Below, piece after piece: positions 1-8,978 of a DNA stretch of 64,000 nt (its first letter is position 1; every line of letters starts with the position of its first letter). The translations under genes were made by a program, and so were the position numbers. The DNA lies in assembly GCA_964001305.1 (NCBI GenBank), contig CAXFAI010000011.1, positions 58,927-122,926 of the forward strand, read 5' to 3'. This stretch comes from CAJXMH01 sp964001305 (GTDB lineage: Bacteria; Bacteroidota; Bacteroidia; Flavobacteriales_E; Vicingaceae). Under the pieces are notes generated by a model. The model made no database searches and was not told the origin of the DNA. It saw only the letters and a list, made by a program, of their open reading frames with translations.

Positions 1-810
1 CAATGCTGAATCATAACAATCCATTGCGGCACCTACTACACCCCATGCTATTCCATAACGTGCAGAATCTAAACAACCCAAGGGTGCTCCTAGTCCTGAT
101 TTGTTAGGCAACAAGTTTTCCTTTGGAACCTTTACATTATCAAAAACAAGCTCTCCAGTTCTAGAGGCTCTTAGAGACCATTTACCGTGAGTCTCAGGAG
201 TTGTAAAACCTTCCATACCACGCTCTACAACTAAACCATGTATTCTTCCTTCTTCATTTTTTGCCCAAACAACCGCTACATCACAAATAGGAGCATTGGT
301 AATCCACATTTTGGCACCATTTAATATATAATGATCTCCAGCATCTTTAAAGTTGGTTATCATTCCTCCCGGGTTGGAGCCATGATCTGGTTCGGTTAAC
401 CCAAAGGAACCTACCCATTCACCACTTGCTAGTTTTGGCAAGTATTTATTACGTTGTTCTTCATTGCCATATTGATAAATTGGATACATGACTAAAGAAC
501 TTTGAACAGAAGCTGCTGAGCGAATTCCAGAATCTCCTCTTTCCAATTCCTGCATAATAATTCCATAGGAAATTTGATCTAAGCCAGCCCCACCATACTG
601 TTCAGGTATGTAAGGTCCAAAGCCACCTAAAGAGGCAATTCCTTTGTTTATTTCTAATGGATACTCTGCTTTTTGGGCATACTCTTCAATTATTGGTGAA
701 ATGTCTTTCTTCACCCATTCTCTAACACTTTGACGTATTAACTTATGTTCTTCAGTTAATAAGTCATCTATCATAAAGTAATCTGGTGCTTGAAATCTAT
801 CGTTCGGCAT
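1..810 (-). CDS. Acyl-CoA dehydrogenase, glutaryl-CoA dehydrogenase-like (3' end cut off)
   Basis: FAD-dependent acyl-CoA dehydrogenase. The 270 N-terminal residues of an expected ~390 are visible; the C-terminus lies beyond base 1. Seen: the flavin/substrate motif GSFGLTEPDHGSNPGG and, later, a segment LGCLDSARYGIAWGV closely resembling the substrate-binding region of glutaryl-CoA dehydrogenase (GCDH), where the Arg contacts the glutaryl carboxylate. The GCDH family oxidises and decarboxylates glutaryl-CoA to crotonyl-CoA in lysine and tryptophan breakdown. The catalytic glutamate is outside the window, so the decarboxylating activity is inferred from the visible part only. The ATG at 810 follows a good promoter (827-858) by about 16 bases. 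Divergent from the DUF4271 gene. Confidence 0.85.
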   Translation of the reverse strand, partial: MPNDRFQAPDYFMIDDLLTEEHKLIRQSVREWVKKDISPIIEEYAQKAEYPLEINKGIASLGGFGPYIPEQYGGAGLDQISYGIIMQELERGDSGIRSAASVQSSLVMYPIYQYGNEEQRNKYLPKLASGEWVGSFGLTEPDHGSNPGGMITNFKDAGDHYILNGAKMWITNAPICDVAVVWAKNEEGRIHGLVVERGMEGFTTPETHGKWSLRASRTGELVFDNVKVPKENLLPNKSGLGAPLGCLDSARYGIAWGVVGAAMDCYDSAL

Positions 811-826
811 ACGTTCAATTTTTTGA

Positions 827-858
827 CAAAAATAAGCAAAGGGGAATTGGATAGTCAA
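827..858 (-). promoter_or_regulatory. Bacteroidota promoter of the acyl-CoA dehydrogenase gene
   Basis: Read on the minus strand: TTG (856-858), 21 bases, then TATTTTTG (827-834), an exact match to the TAnnTTTG -7 element. The start codon lies 16 bases further on, giving a leader of roughly ten bases. Confidence 0.6.
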
Positions 859-916
859 TCAATTTCAGTCTTCTAAAGTAAATTTCAGTCATTTATGGAT
901 TACTTTGCATTTCCTT

Positions 917-1696
917 ATGAAAGCACATCAATTTGTATATAAAAATGAAGCGATTCCAAAGCAGGAGTATCGTTTTGAACAGTTTTCAAATGATGTAGCA
1001 AACCATATGCTTTATATGGAATCGATTAATCCATATGCAAGAGGTCAAAAAATTCAAAATTTTTACACTGACTTTACCATTGGACTAATTGTTGCTTGCT
1101 TTGCAACCATAGCGATTCTTAGGAGCTTTTACCGTAAAAGGCTCAATTTGCTATTAAAAACTCTCATCAATTGGCAAACAGCAAAGCAAATTATTCGATA
1201 CGAAAAAGTATATACACACCCAGTAAACATTGCCCTATTTTTAATCTTCTTTATAATTACTCCATACTTTTTTTCGCTTACTTATTTTTCCGAACAAACT
1301 ACTTTAAACCATTTCCCTAATATTTATTTAACACTCGCAATTGGTCTTTTTTCATTTATGACAACCAAAATGGTTTTACACTATTTTTTGGGTTGGTTAT
1401 TTAACACAAAAAGCGCCACAGAAGAGTACTTATTTCAAAGTAGTTTAATTAATAAAACTTTTGGTGTTTTTAGCCTTATACTCGCTTGCATTTACATTTT
1501 TATTTACCCCAATTCAAGGTTACTCTTCTTATTTGGAATCACGATTCTTATTCTACTTCTTACTATTCAGCTAATTCGTGGCTTTTTAATTGGTTCTCAA
1601 ATTGGTGCAAAACCACAAACTATATTTTTGTATCTTTGCACCCTTGAAATTTTACCTTGGTTACTTGTTGGAAAATACATCAGTAATCAACTATAA
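917..1696 (+). CDS. DUF4271 family membrane protein
   Basis: Integral membrane protein of about 259 residues, matching the DUF4271 family of Bacteroidota by overall layout and by its position just before a HemD-like gene. Hydrophobic stretches are seen near residues 50-68, 103-125, 135-160, 180-200 and 205-225, so five or more membrane spans in the inner membrane are likely. There is no catalytic motif and no known function. A TTG lies upstream at 905, but it sits in a promoter-like TTACTTTG, so the ATG at 917 is preferred. The HemD-like gene follows after 39 bases and is probably cotranscribed. Confidence 0.8.
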   Translation: MKAHQFVYKNEAIPKQEYRFEQFSNDVANHMLYMESINPYARGQKIQNFYTDFTIGLIVACFATIAILRSFYRKRLNLLLKTLINWQTAKQIIRYEKVYTHPVNIALFLIFFIITPYFFSLTYFSEQTTLNHFPNIYLTLAIGLFSFMTTKMVLHYFLGWLFNTKSATEEYLFQSSLINKTFGVFSLILACIYIFIYPNSRLLFLFGITILILLLTIQLIRGFLIGSQIGAKPQTIFLYLCTLEILPWLLVGKYISNQL

Positions 1697-1735
1697 AAGT
1701 TCTTCGCTATTACTAATCTAAAACCACAATTCATT

Positions 1736-2482
1736 TTGAAAGTTAAAACTATTTTAGTCTCTCAACCAGAACCAGAAACTGAAAAGTCGCCTTACTTTGA
1801 TCTATCAGAGAGTTGTAAGGTAAAAGTTGATTTTAGACCATTTATTCATGTTGAAGGAGTTGAATCTAAAGAATTTAGAAAGCAAAGAGTCAATTTAAAT
1901 GAATACGGCGCTGTGATTTTCACGAGCAGAAATGCTGTAGATCATTTTTTTAGAATCGCTGAAGAAACAAGGTATAATGTACCAGATTCTTTAAAGTACT
2001 TCTGTATTTCAGAGTCTACTGCATATTATTTGCAAAAGTATGTGGTATACAGAAAGCGTAAAATTTTTCACGGTCGCCAACGAATCGCTGACTTAATTCC
2101 ATTAATCAAAAAACATAAAAAGGAGAAGTTTTTACTTCCTTGTTCAGACATTCTTAAACAAGAAATTCCTGAAACTTTAGAAAGCAATGGAATTGAGTTT
2201 ACAAAAGCAATGCTTTATCGCACAGTTTGCAGCGATTTATCTGACTTAGAAAATGTTAACTACGATGTATTAGTTTTCTTTAGTCCAGCTGGAATTGCTT
2301 CTTTGTATGAAAATTTTCCGAATTTCAAACAAAATGACACTCGCATTGCAGTATTCGGAGCAACAACAGCTAAAGCAGCTGAAAAAGCAGGATTAGAAAT
2401 TAATATTGCTGCACCAAAGCCAGAAGCGCCTTCAATGACTATGGCATTGGAACAATACATTAAAAAGCAAAACAAAAAATAA
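1736..2482 (+). CDS. Uroporphyrinogen-III synthase family protein (HemD-like, copy 1)
   Basis: 248 residues with the two-lobe HemD layout. Seen: FTSRNAVDHFF near residue 62, YFCISESTAYYLQKYV near 92, and FFSPAGIASL near 180, all typical of the Bacteroidota HemD-like family. HemD closes and inverts ring D of hydroxymethylbilane to give uroporphyrinogen III. A second HemD-like gene lies in the hem operon at 18702-19469, so this copy, linked to DUF4271 and rnpA, may have another role; HemD proteins are too divergent to decide by eye. TTG start at 1736 is chosen because KVKTILVSQPEPE follows at once, as expected for the family. A terminator follows. Confidence 0.8.
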   Translation: MKVKTILVSQPEPETEKSPYFDLSESCKVKVDFRPFIHVEGVESKEFRKQRVNLNEYGAVIFTSRNAVDHFFRIAEETRYNVPDSLKYFCISESTAYYLQKYVVYRKRKIFHGRQRIADLIPLIKKHKKEKFLLPCSDILKQEIPETLESNGIEFTKAMLYRTVCSDLSDLENVNYDVLVFFSPAGIASLYENFPNFKQNDTRIAVFGATTAKAAEKAGLEINIAAPKPEAPSMTMALEQYIKKQNKK

Positions 2483-2499
2483 AGTAAAACACCTTGATT

Positions 2500-2532
2500 A
2501 AAAGGCATTCTCCATGAGGATGCCTTTTTTTA
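2500..2532 (+). terminator. Rho-independent terminator after the HemD-like gene
   Basis: Stem AAAGGCAT (2501-2508) pairs with ATGCCTTT (2520-2527); the inner CTC/GAG pairs extend it, and seven or more T follow. An ATG lies inside the loop (2514) in frame with rnpA but is unlikely to be used. Confidence 0.8.
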
Positions 2533-2538
2533 TTTTTG
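2531..2538 (+). promoter_or_regulatory. -7 promoter element of the rnpA operon
   Basis: TATTTTTG matches TAnnTTTG exactly and lies directly after the terminator. A weak TTC is 20 bases upstream. Only five bases separate it from the rnpA ATG, so the transcript would start at or next to the start codon. Confidence 0.45.
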
Positions 2539-2543
2539 AAGGT

Positions 2544-2918
2544 ATGAATTTGAGCTTACCAAAAGCTAAAAGAATAAAAAAGAGAGATGATATAAAGCTT
2601 CTCTTTACTAAAGGAAAACGCATTCAAAAGCATCCTATTCAACTTGTTTATGCAAATAGAGAAAGTGAGGAAGCAGGTATAAAAATTGGGGTAAGCGTTC
2701 CCAAAAGAAAGTTCAAAAAGGCAGTTGATCGAAATAGGATCAAAAGACTAATGAGAGAGGCTTACCGTATAAACCAAGGTTTAATTTCCAATTATAATAC
2801 GACAAATAATAAATGCCTGCTGTTAATGTTTGTTTATATAGGCAAACAAGCCATAACTTATTCAGAAATTGAGCAAAAAATTGTATTACTTTTACAAGAA
2901 TTGGAGTCTGTAGATTGA
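2544..2918 (+). CDS. rnpA: Ribonuclease P protein component
   Basis: Basic protein of about 124 residues that binds the RNase P RNA and helps remove 5' leaders from pre-tRNAs. Seen: the N-terminal LPKAKRIKKRDDIKLLFTKG and the family signature in KKAVDRNRIKRLMREAYR around residues 63-80 (consensus RNxxKR). The ATG at 2544 is used because the earlier in-frame ATG at 2514 lies in a terminator loop. Overlaps yidD by four bases. The rnpA-yidD pair is widespread in bacteria, usually beside rpmH, which is not in this window. Confidence 0.93.
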   Translation: MNLSLPKAKRIKKRDDIKLLFTKGKRIQKHPIQLVYANRESEEAGIKIGVSVPKRKFKKAVDRNRIKRLMREAYRINQGLISNYNTTNNKCLLLMFVYIGKQAITYSEIEQKIVLLLQELESVD

Positions 2919-3160
2919 GCTCTTTATTAAGCAAAATACTTATTTTCTTTGTTCGCATATATCAATATACGCTCTCACCGCTTTTAGGTGCAAATTGCAG
3001 ATATATGCCAACTTGTTCAGAATACACCGTTGAAGCACTTAAAATTCATGGGCCTATCAAAGGTGGTTATCTTGCTCTAAAGAGAATTCTTTCTTGCCAT
3101 CCATGGGGTGGACATGGCTACGATCCTGTACCAAAAAAGAAACAAGATGAAAAAAATTAA
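2915..3160 (+). CDS. yidD: Membrane protein insertion efficiency factor YidD
   Basis: 81 residues. Seen: the YidD core YQYTLSPLLGANCRYMPTCS, then the conserved Tyr-Thr and ALKRILSCHPWGGHGYDPVP. Such proteins sit on the inner face of the membrane by an N-terminal amphipathic helix and are thought to assist YidC. It starts at TTG 2915, overlapping the rnpA stop codon, which suggests translational coupling. Its 3' end overlaps the start of the peptidase gene by 14 bases. Confidence 0.93.
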   Translation: MSSLLSKILIFFVRIYQYTLSPLLGANCRYMPTCSEYTVEALKIHGPIKGGYLALKRILSCHPWGGHGYDPVPKKKQDEKN

Positions 3161-4808
3161 AGGGTTTATAGTAGGCATATTTATTGGCCTAAGCGTTGTC
3201 CTTTCTTTTGGCTTTGCCGACAATTACTTTGAGCTATCTAAGAATCTGGATATCTTCAGTACCTTATTTAAGGAATTAAATATCTATTACGTGGATGAAA
3301 CTCAACCTGGTGAGTTAATGAAAACGGCTATAGATGAGATGTTAAAGTCCTTAGACCCATACACCAATTACATTCCTGAATCACAAATTGAGGATTTCCG
3401 GTTTATGACTACTGGCCAATATGGAGGTATTGGCTCACTAATCCATTCGAAGGATGGTAAAATTTACATTTCTGAACCTTATGAAGGTTTTCCAGCATTC
3501 AAGGCAGGACTTAAGGCAGGTGACGAAGTTATTAGTATTGATGGTAAAGAATTAGAAGGAAAAACAACTTCAGACATTAGCAAAGTATTAAAAGGACAAG
3601 CTGGAACAAGTGTAAAAATTAAAGTAAAGCGAGCAGGTAGCAATGAGATTCTGACCAAAACTCTAGAACGAGAAAACATAAAAATTGAAGATGTTCCGTA
3701 TTATGGAATGCTAGACCAGGAAGTGGGCTATATTAAACTTACTAGCTTTACACAAACCGCATCACAGGAGTTTATTAGTGCTTTTAAAGATTTAAAAGAA
3801 AATCAGGGAATGAAAAAATTGATTTTCGACCTCAGGGGAAACGGTGGCGGCCTACTTGTACAAGCAGTTGAAATTGTAAATACGGTAATTCCAAAAGGGA
3901 AATTAGTTGTAGAAACCAGAGGAAAGAGAAAAGAATGGGATGCCACTTACAAAACCACTAAAGAAGCTATTGATACTGAAATCCCAATAGTAGTTTTAGT
4001 CAATGAAGGCTCTGCTTCAGCTTCAGAAATTGTTGCCGGAACTTTACAAGATTATGACCGAGCCGTGATTTTAGGTAAACAAACTTTTGGAAAGGGCCTT
4101 GTACAACAAACGGTTCCTTTGAGCTATCATGCTCAACTTAAAGTGACTGTTGCTAAGTATTACATTCCTAGTGGTAGGTGTATTCAAAAATTAGATTATT
4201 CAAACAAAAATCAAGATGGTATAGCTCAACAAGTGCCGGATTCTTTGATACACTCTTTTAAAACTTTGGTGAATCAGCGTGAAGTTTTTGATGGTAAAGG
4301 AATTAAACCAGATATAGAAACGGAAGATCAGTTGTTAAGTCCACTTTCAATAGCTCTAATGAGACAATATTTAGTATTTGATTATGCGACTCAATATGAG
4401 TTAAATCATAAAGAAATTGAAGCTGCAAAAGACTTTAATTTATCAGATGATAGTTATAATGAGTTTGTTTCTTTTCTTGCAGACAAGGAGTACGACTACG
4501 AAACTCAAAGTGAAAAACTACTCGAGAAACTTAAAAAAGTAGCTCAAAAAGAAAAGTACTACAAATCCGCTGAATCCGAATATGAAGCACTATTGAGTAA
4601 ATTAACTCCTAGTAAAGAAGAAGATTTAAAAAATTTCCAAGAAGAAATCACGCAAGTTCTAGAAAATGAGATTGTATCTAGATATTATTACCAAAATGGA
4701 AGAATTGTACAATCACTTTCAGAGGACAATGATATTCAAAAAGCCTTAGATTTATTAAATAGTAAAGATCAGTACAATGAAATTCTAGCTGGAACGTTTA
4801 AAAAATAA
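3147..4808 (+). CDS. S41 family C-terminal processing peptidase (CtpA-like)
   Basis: About 553 residues. An N-terminal hydrophobic segment (GFIVGIFIGLSVVLSFGF) acts as signal or anchor, placing the enzyme in the periplasm. A PDZ domain (about residues 75-165) is followed by the S41 protease core with NEGSASASEIVAGTL (catalytic Ser) and GKQTFGKGLVQ (catalytic Lys). The long Lys/Glu-rich C-terminal part has no recognised domain. The family trims protein C-termini. The ATG at 3147 is favoured over the upstream 3108 because the signal segment follows at once. It overlaps yidD and is followed closely by the O-antigen ligase gene. Confidence 0.9.
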   Translation: MKKIKGFIVGIFIGLSVVLSFGFADNYFELSKNLDIFSTLFKELNIYYVDETQPGELMKTAIDEMLKSLDPYTNYIPESQIEDFRFMTTGQYGGIGSLIHSKDGKIYISEPYEGFPAFKAGLKAGDEVISIDGKELEGKTTSDISKVLKGQAGTSVKIKVKRAGSNEILTKTLERENIKIEDVPYYGMLDQEVGYIKLTSFTQTASQEFISAFKDLKENQGMKKLIFDLRGNGGGLLVQAVEIVNTVIPKGKLVVETRGKRKEWDATYKTTKEAIDTEIPIVVLVNEGSASASEIVAGTLQDYDRAVILGKQTFGKGLVQQTVPLSYHAQLKVTVAKYYIPSGRCIQKLDYSNKNQDGIAQQVPDSLIHSFKTLVNQREVFDGKGIKPDIETEDQLLSPLSIALMRQYLVFDYATQYELNHKEIEAAKDFNLSDDSYNEFVSFLADKEYDYETQSEKLLEKLKKVAQKEKYYKSAESEYEALLSKLTPSKEEDLKNFQEEITQVLENEIVSRYYYQNGRIVQSLSEDNDIQKALDLLNSKDQYNEILAGTFKK

Positions 4809-4813
4809 ATCCC

Positions 4814-6424
4814 TTGTCGTTGGGCTTGATTGATCGTCTTTTTTCGAACACTTTTCTGTCTGCATATATAAACCACAGAAATATTTATCTGCTTGGTTTA
4901 GCATTTATTTTGTGTGGCTTATCCTGGTCTAATGCCATGATGAGTATTGGGCAAATCATACTACTTTGCAATGCCGCTCTTGAATTAAATTTTTCAAAAA
5001 AATGGAAAGCCATGAAAAGTCAACCCATACTTTGGGTCCTGGCTGGCTTCATTATACTTCACTTTGTAGGATTACTTTGGTCTACTAATATAGAATATGG
5101 GCTGAAGGATATTAGAAACAAGCTACCATTAATCATTCTGCCATTAATTGTTGTAATTTCTAAGCCTTTGTCCAAAATGGAGTGGAGAGTTCTTGCTAAT
5201 TTGTACTTAGCTACACTTCTCATCATTACTTTGTTTAGCTTAAATAAGCTAGTTGGCTCAGAAGGCATATCAACTCTTGAAAAGCGTGAGCTATCTATCA
5301 ATATATCGCACATTCGATATGGCTTAAATCTATGTTTTGCCATCTTTATCATTTTAATTGGAAAGCTATCTTCTCGATTAAATTGGGCCTATCACATACT
5401 TGCTTTATGGTTTTTAATTGCAATCGTACTCTTTGAGCTATACACAGGTCTAATCAGCTTACTTTTTGTTAGCCTAGTTATACTATCGAAAACACTTTTA
5501 AGCAATAAAAAGAACAATACCTCAGCCTTAATCTACACTTCAATTTCCATTGCTTTAACTTTATTTAGTGGCACCTACATTTATAGTGTTTACCATGATT
5601 TCACATCTCCTATTGAAACTAGTTACAATCAAGAAAACTTAAATCAACTAACACCAAGCAACAATCCCTATCACCATGATTTAGAAGATAAAAGAAAGAT
5701 TAATGGAGTATACATAGCAAGATTTATCGAATTAAAAGAAGTTTGGGCATCATGGGAAAAAAGAAGTGATATGGATATTCATGGAACAGATTTGAAAGGA
5801 CAAAATTTACAAGCTACTTTACTCAGTTTTTTAACTTCGAAAGGCGTAAGAAAAGACTCTAGCACAGTTGCAGAATTATCTGAAAAAGAAATAAATGCAA
5901 TTGAAAATGGAGTTGCTAATGTTTACTATTTAAAAAACAATCCTATAAAAATTAGAATTCACAAAACACTTTATGAACTATTTAGCTATCAAAATGTAGC
6001 GTATGCAAATGGCTACTCCTTAGTTATGAGATGGATTTATTGGAAAACAGCATGGCACATCATTAAAGATAACATATGGTTTGGGGTGGGAACTGGAGAT
6101 GTTCAAGATGCATTTAAAGAACAATACATTGAAGAAAATAGTCAGCTTGAAGAACAATACCGAAGAAGATCACACAACCAATACTTGAGTATTTGGGTTG
6201 GACTAGGACTAATAGGTTTGCTTTATTTTATCTTCTCCTTGGTCTACCCTCTTTTTCATATTTCAGGAGAATTGAAAGCACTTTACCTCTCGTTTTTTCT
6301 CATTGCAACCCTATCATTTTTGACCGAAGATACTTTAGAAACACAAGCAGGAGTAACCTTTTTTGCTATCTTCAACAGTTTGCTATTATTAGGCTTTAAG
6401 AATCAAGACCAGACTTCTTCGTAA
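4814..6424 (+). CDS. O-antigen ligase family membrane protein (Wzy_C/WaaL-like)
   Basis: 536 residues with about ten to twelve membrane spans and one large periplasmic loop (about residues 265-410). After that loop come GVGTGDVQDAF and RRSHNQYLSIWVGLGLIGL; the SHNxYL motif is typical of the Wzy_C domain of O-antigen ligases and polymerases. These enzymes transfer or polymerise undecaprenyl-linked glycans on the periplasmic side of the inner membrane. TTG start at 4814, five bases after the peptidase stop. The 3' end overlaps the convergent glycosyltransferase gene by 22 bases. Ligase versus polymerase cannot be told from sequence alone. Confidence 0.82.
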   Translation: MSLGLIDRLFSNTFLSAYINHRNIYLLGLAFILCGLSWSNAMMSIGQIILLCNAALELNFSKKWKAMKSQPILWVLAGFIILHFVGLLWSTNIEYGLKDIRNKLPLIILPLIVVISKPLSKMEWRVLANLYLATLLIITLFSLNKLVGSEGISTLEKRELSINISHIRYGLNLCFAIFIILIGKLSSRLNWAYHILALWFLIAIVLFELYTGLISLLFVSLVILSKTLLSNKKNNTSALIYTSISIALTLFSGTYIYSVYHDFTSPIETSYNQENLNQLTPSNNPYHHDLEDKRKINGVYIARFIELKEVWASWEKRSDMDIHGTDLKGQNLQATLLSFLTSKGVRKDSSTVAELSEKEINAIENGVANVYYLKNNPIKIRIHKTLYELFSYQNVAYANGYSLVMRWIYWKTAWHIIKDNIWFGVGTGDVQDAFKEQYIEENSQLEEQYRRRSHNQYLSIWVGLGLIGLLYFIFSLVYPLFHISGELKALYLSFFLIATLSFLTEDTLETQAGVTFFAIFNSLLLLGFKNQDQTSS

Positions 6425-7512
6425 TGCGATAAAGTCAATTTTGCGGTTTCTACTTTAGAAAATTTTTGAACTTTTTGAAAAGCACCTTCGCACAACTTTT
6501 CAGCTAAATCTTTTTCATTTACTAGCTGTAAAACTGCTTTAGCGATTCCTTCTGAATCCTTTACCTCACACAAAAGGCCTGTTTTTTTATGTTCTACCAA
6601 TTCAGGAATACCACCTGCTGCCGTTGCAACTACAGGAACCTTGCAAGCAAAAGCATCTAAAATTGAAGTTCCTAAACCTTCAGTTTTAGAAGTAATTAAA
6701 AACACATCTAAATCGGCTAAAACCTCAGGAATATCTTTTCGGTAGCCAGTAAAAATTACCTTATTCCCAAGATTCAATTTCATCGCATACTCATGTATTT
6801 CATCTCGCATCGGCCCATCGCCCATCACAACAAACTGAATCTGATTATTCACTTCAAGCATTCGCTTACAAGCATCCAAAAATGTATAATAATCCTTATG
6901 GTCTGCGAGAGCTGAAGTATTGCCAATCAACGTTACATCTTCCGATATATCCAACTCCTTCCTAAGTTTACCGTTCCGTGGACTAAACTTGCTCAAATCT
7001 ATACCTGAGTATACCGTATGTAATTTAGATTTGTCTTGAATCCCTTTCGCTGTAATCTCTTTTATTTTATCGCTTACACAAAGTATTTTCTGAATGGCCG
7101 GATGGTTGTATTTGTATTTTGAAAACCACTTTTCTTTAATTGGAAAATCAACTCTTCTACTTAAAACCAAAGGTGTTTTATTTCCTAAAACAGCTGCTAA
7201 TATGGCAAACGTATGGGCATGTGCATCATGCATATGACATAAATCTATCTCTAGCTTTTTGCACATCTTCTTGATTTGCAAGGCATAACCCAGATCAAAC
7301 CCACTTTGCTTTTTCTGTGTCTGAAAATCAATTCCATTTTCTTTGCAAAAACGTTCAACTTCCGAGCCTTTTGAGCAGAGAACAATTTGCTCTACCTTTT
7401 CTTTTAGTTCAGTTACTAAATAGGCCATTTGCTGTTCGCCACCTCGCCAACTTAATGCAGTTGCGATATGCAGCACCCGCTTTCGTTTCTTCAAATTAAA
7501 TTTCTTGGCCAT
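6403..7512 (-). CDS. Glycosyltransferase family 4 protein
   Basis: 369 residues, GT-B fold. The N-terminal lobe begins VLHIATALSWRGGEQQMAYL, the GG-containing acceptor site start. The C-terminal lobe has FLITSKTEGLGTSILDAFA, the EX7E-type nucleotide-sugar motif, followed by KVPVVATAAGGIPELV. It is cytoplasmic, transferring a sugar from an NDP-sugar to a lipid-linked glycan; the sugar cannot be named. It overlaps the upstream family 2 glycosyltransferase gene by 17 bases, so the two are one operon, most likely for lipopolysaccharide core or O-antigen synthesis, facing the O-antigen ligase gene. Confidence 0.9.
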   Translation of the reverse strand: MAKKFNLKKRKRVLHIATALSWRGGEQQMAYLVTELKEKVEQIVLCSKGSEVERFCKENGIDFQTQKKQSGFDLGYALQIKKMCKKLEIDLCHMHDAHAHTFAILAAVLGNKTPLVLSRRVDFPIKEKWFSKYKYNHPAIQKILCVSDKIKEITAKGIQDKSKLHTVYSGIDLSKFSPRNGKLRKELDISEDVTLIGNTSALADHKDYYTFLDACKRMLEVNNQIQFVVMGDGPMRDEIHEYAMKLNLGNKVIFTGYRKDIPEVLADLDVFLITSKTEGLGTSILDAFACKVPVVATAAGGIPELVEHKKTGLLCEVKDSEGIAKAVLQLVNEKDLAEKLCEGAFQKVQKFSKVETAKLTLSHYEEVWS

Positions 7513-8260
7513 GCTGCAATTTTAACAGTTTGCTATATTTTAAATAATTGGCATAGGCCGACAAACGACTGATGGTAAAGCCTACTTTTCCATCTAAAAA
7601 ACCTCTATGAATAAAATAGGCTTTTATAAATCTTGCAAGTGGTTTAATAATCAATTTCAAGCCATTTGATTTCTTTCCCTTTTTATGCAAAGCTTTTGCT
7701 CCTATGGTAGAAAATTTTTCAATTTGATCAAGATGCTGTTGCCTCGTATAAAAAGAATAATGCAAAATATCACCCGGTAAATGAGCTACCTCACTTCCCT
7801 TTTCAGCCAAATACTTGTCATGCGGATTTTGTCCTCCCCATTTGCCCTTCCTTCGGTCAAACAGCCTCAACTTAGTATCAGGATACCAACCAGAATGATG
7901 AATCCATTGCCCACAATAATTGGTTAAGCGATTCATTTTATAGGCATCTTTTGTCCAATTCAGCTTTACCTTTTTTACTTCTTCTTTCAAGGTTTCATCA
8001 AGAGCTTCATCAGCATCTAATGATAAAATGTAATCATAGCTTGCTTGTTCTTTGGCAAAATTCTTTTGCTCAATGTGACCTTCAAAGGCATTTTCTATAA
8101 AACGTACTTGATGCTTCTCACAAATAACTTTGGTTTGGTCAGTAGAAAAAGAATCGACCACTAATATCTCATCGGCTACTTCTTTAACCGATAGAATGCA
8201 GCGCTCAATATTTCGCTCTTCGTTATAGGTGATTATAACAACTGACAACTTCACTTGCAT
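7496..8260 (-). CDS. Glycosyltransferase family 2 protein (LPS core type)
   Basis: About 254 residues. The start LSVVIITYNEERNIERCI and the DXD-type LSLDADEAL identify a GT-A family 2 enzyme; the later HHSGWYPDTKLRLFDRRKGKW matches the subgroup that acts on the lipopolysaccharide inner core (WaaE/KdtX-like). Cytoplasmic, no membrane spans. An in-frame start at 8275 exists, but the ATG at 8260 (MQVKLSVV) gives the usual family N-terminus. Upstream of and overlapping the family 4 glycosyltransferase gene. Confidence 0.88.
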   Translation of the reverse strand: MQVKLSVVIITYNEERNIERCILSVKEVADEILVVDSFSTDQTKVICEKHQVRFIENAFEGHIEQKNFAKEQASYDYILSLDADEALDETLKEEVKKVKLNWTKDAYKMNRLTNYCGQWIHHSGWYPDTKLRLFDRRKGKWGGQNPHDKYLAEKGSEVAHLPGDILHYSFYTRQQHLDQIEKFSTIGAKALHKKGKKSNGLKLIIKPLARFIKAYFIHRGFLDGKVGFTISRLSAYANYLKYSKLLKLQHGQEI

Positions 8261-8293
8261 CTTGCAAAATAACACTTAATCTAAGAATTGAAT

Positions 8294-8301
8294 TACCTTT
8301 G
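8294..8301 (+). promoter_or_regulatory. -7 promoter element of rsmI
   Basis: TACCTTTG, an exact TAnnTTTG match, eight bases before the rsmI ATG. No TTG at 17-23 bases upstream. The mRNA would have almost no leader. Confidence 0.45.
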
Positions 8302-8309
8302 AGTTTAAT

Positions 8310-8978
8310 ATGCTATACCTTGTTCCAACTCCCATAGGCAACCTTGCCGATATGACCTTTAGAGCGATTGAAGTTTTAAAATCAGTTGACCTAATTTTAT
8401 GTGAAGACACCAGAACAAGCGGCAAACTACTGAAACATTTCGAAATAAGTAAGCCCCTTTTTGCCTATCATCAACATAATGAGCACAAGGTAGCTGAAGG
8501 ACTTTCTGCTCGATTAGAAGAAGGAGAAAGCATGGCGCTAATTACCGATGCTGGCACACCTGGCATCTCTGATCCGGGTTTTCTTTTGCTTCGTTTGTGT
8601 GTTCAGAAAAACATTAGCGTACAAACTTTGCCAGGCGCTAATGCTTTAATTCCAGCTTTGGTAAACTCTGGTTTCCCTTGCGATAAGTTTGTATTTGAAG
8701 GCTTTTTACCGCATAAAAAGGGAAGGCAAACCAGACTAAAACTTTTAGCCGAAGAAGAACGAACAATTGTCTTTTACGAATCACCTCATCGCTTGTTAAA
8801 AACACTTGGTCAATTGCAAGAATTCTTTGGAGAACGCAACGCTTCAGTAAGTAGAGAACTCACCAAATTGCATGAAGAAACCGTACGAGGTAATTTTTTA
8901 GAACTTATTGAGTACTATGAATCTCACACCTTAAAAGGAGAAATAGTATTGGTGGTAGAAGGAAAAGCTAAAAAGTAA
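8310..8978 (+). CDS. rsmI: 16S rRNA (cytidine1402-2'-O)-methyltransferase
   Basis: 222 residues, the shorter form of RsmI. Seen: LVPTPIGNLADMTFRAI at the N-terminus, CEDTRTSGKLLKHF, ALITDAGTPGISDPG and TIVFYESPHRLLKTL, all hallmark motifs. It uses SAM to methylate the 2'-O of C1402 in the decoding centre of 16S rRNA. The start is well placed behind TACCTTTG. The 3' end overlaps the convergent epimerase gene by 11 bases. Confidence 0.95.
   Translation: MLYLVPTPIGNLADMTFRAIEVLKSVDLILCEDTRTSGKLLKHFEISKPLFAYHQHNEHKVAEGLSARLEEGESMALITDAGTPGISDPGFLLLRLCVQKNISVQTLPGANALIPALVNSGFPCDKFVFEGFLPHKKGRQTRLKLLAEEERTIVFYESPHRLLKTLGQLQEFFGERNASVSRELTKLHEETVRGNFLELIEYYESHTLKGEIVLVVEGKAKK

Noticed and set aside
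2514..2543. Earlier ATG for rnpA
   Set aside because: It lies in the loop of a terminator and upstream of the TATTTTTG element; extra residues do not match RnpA.
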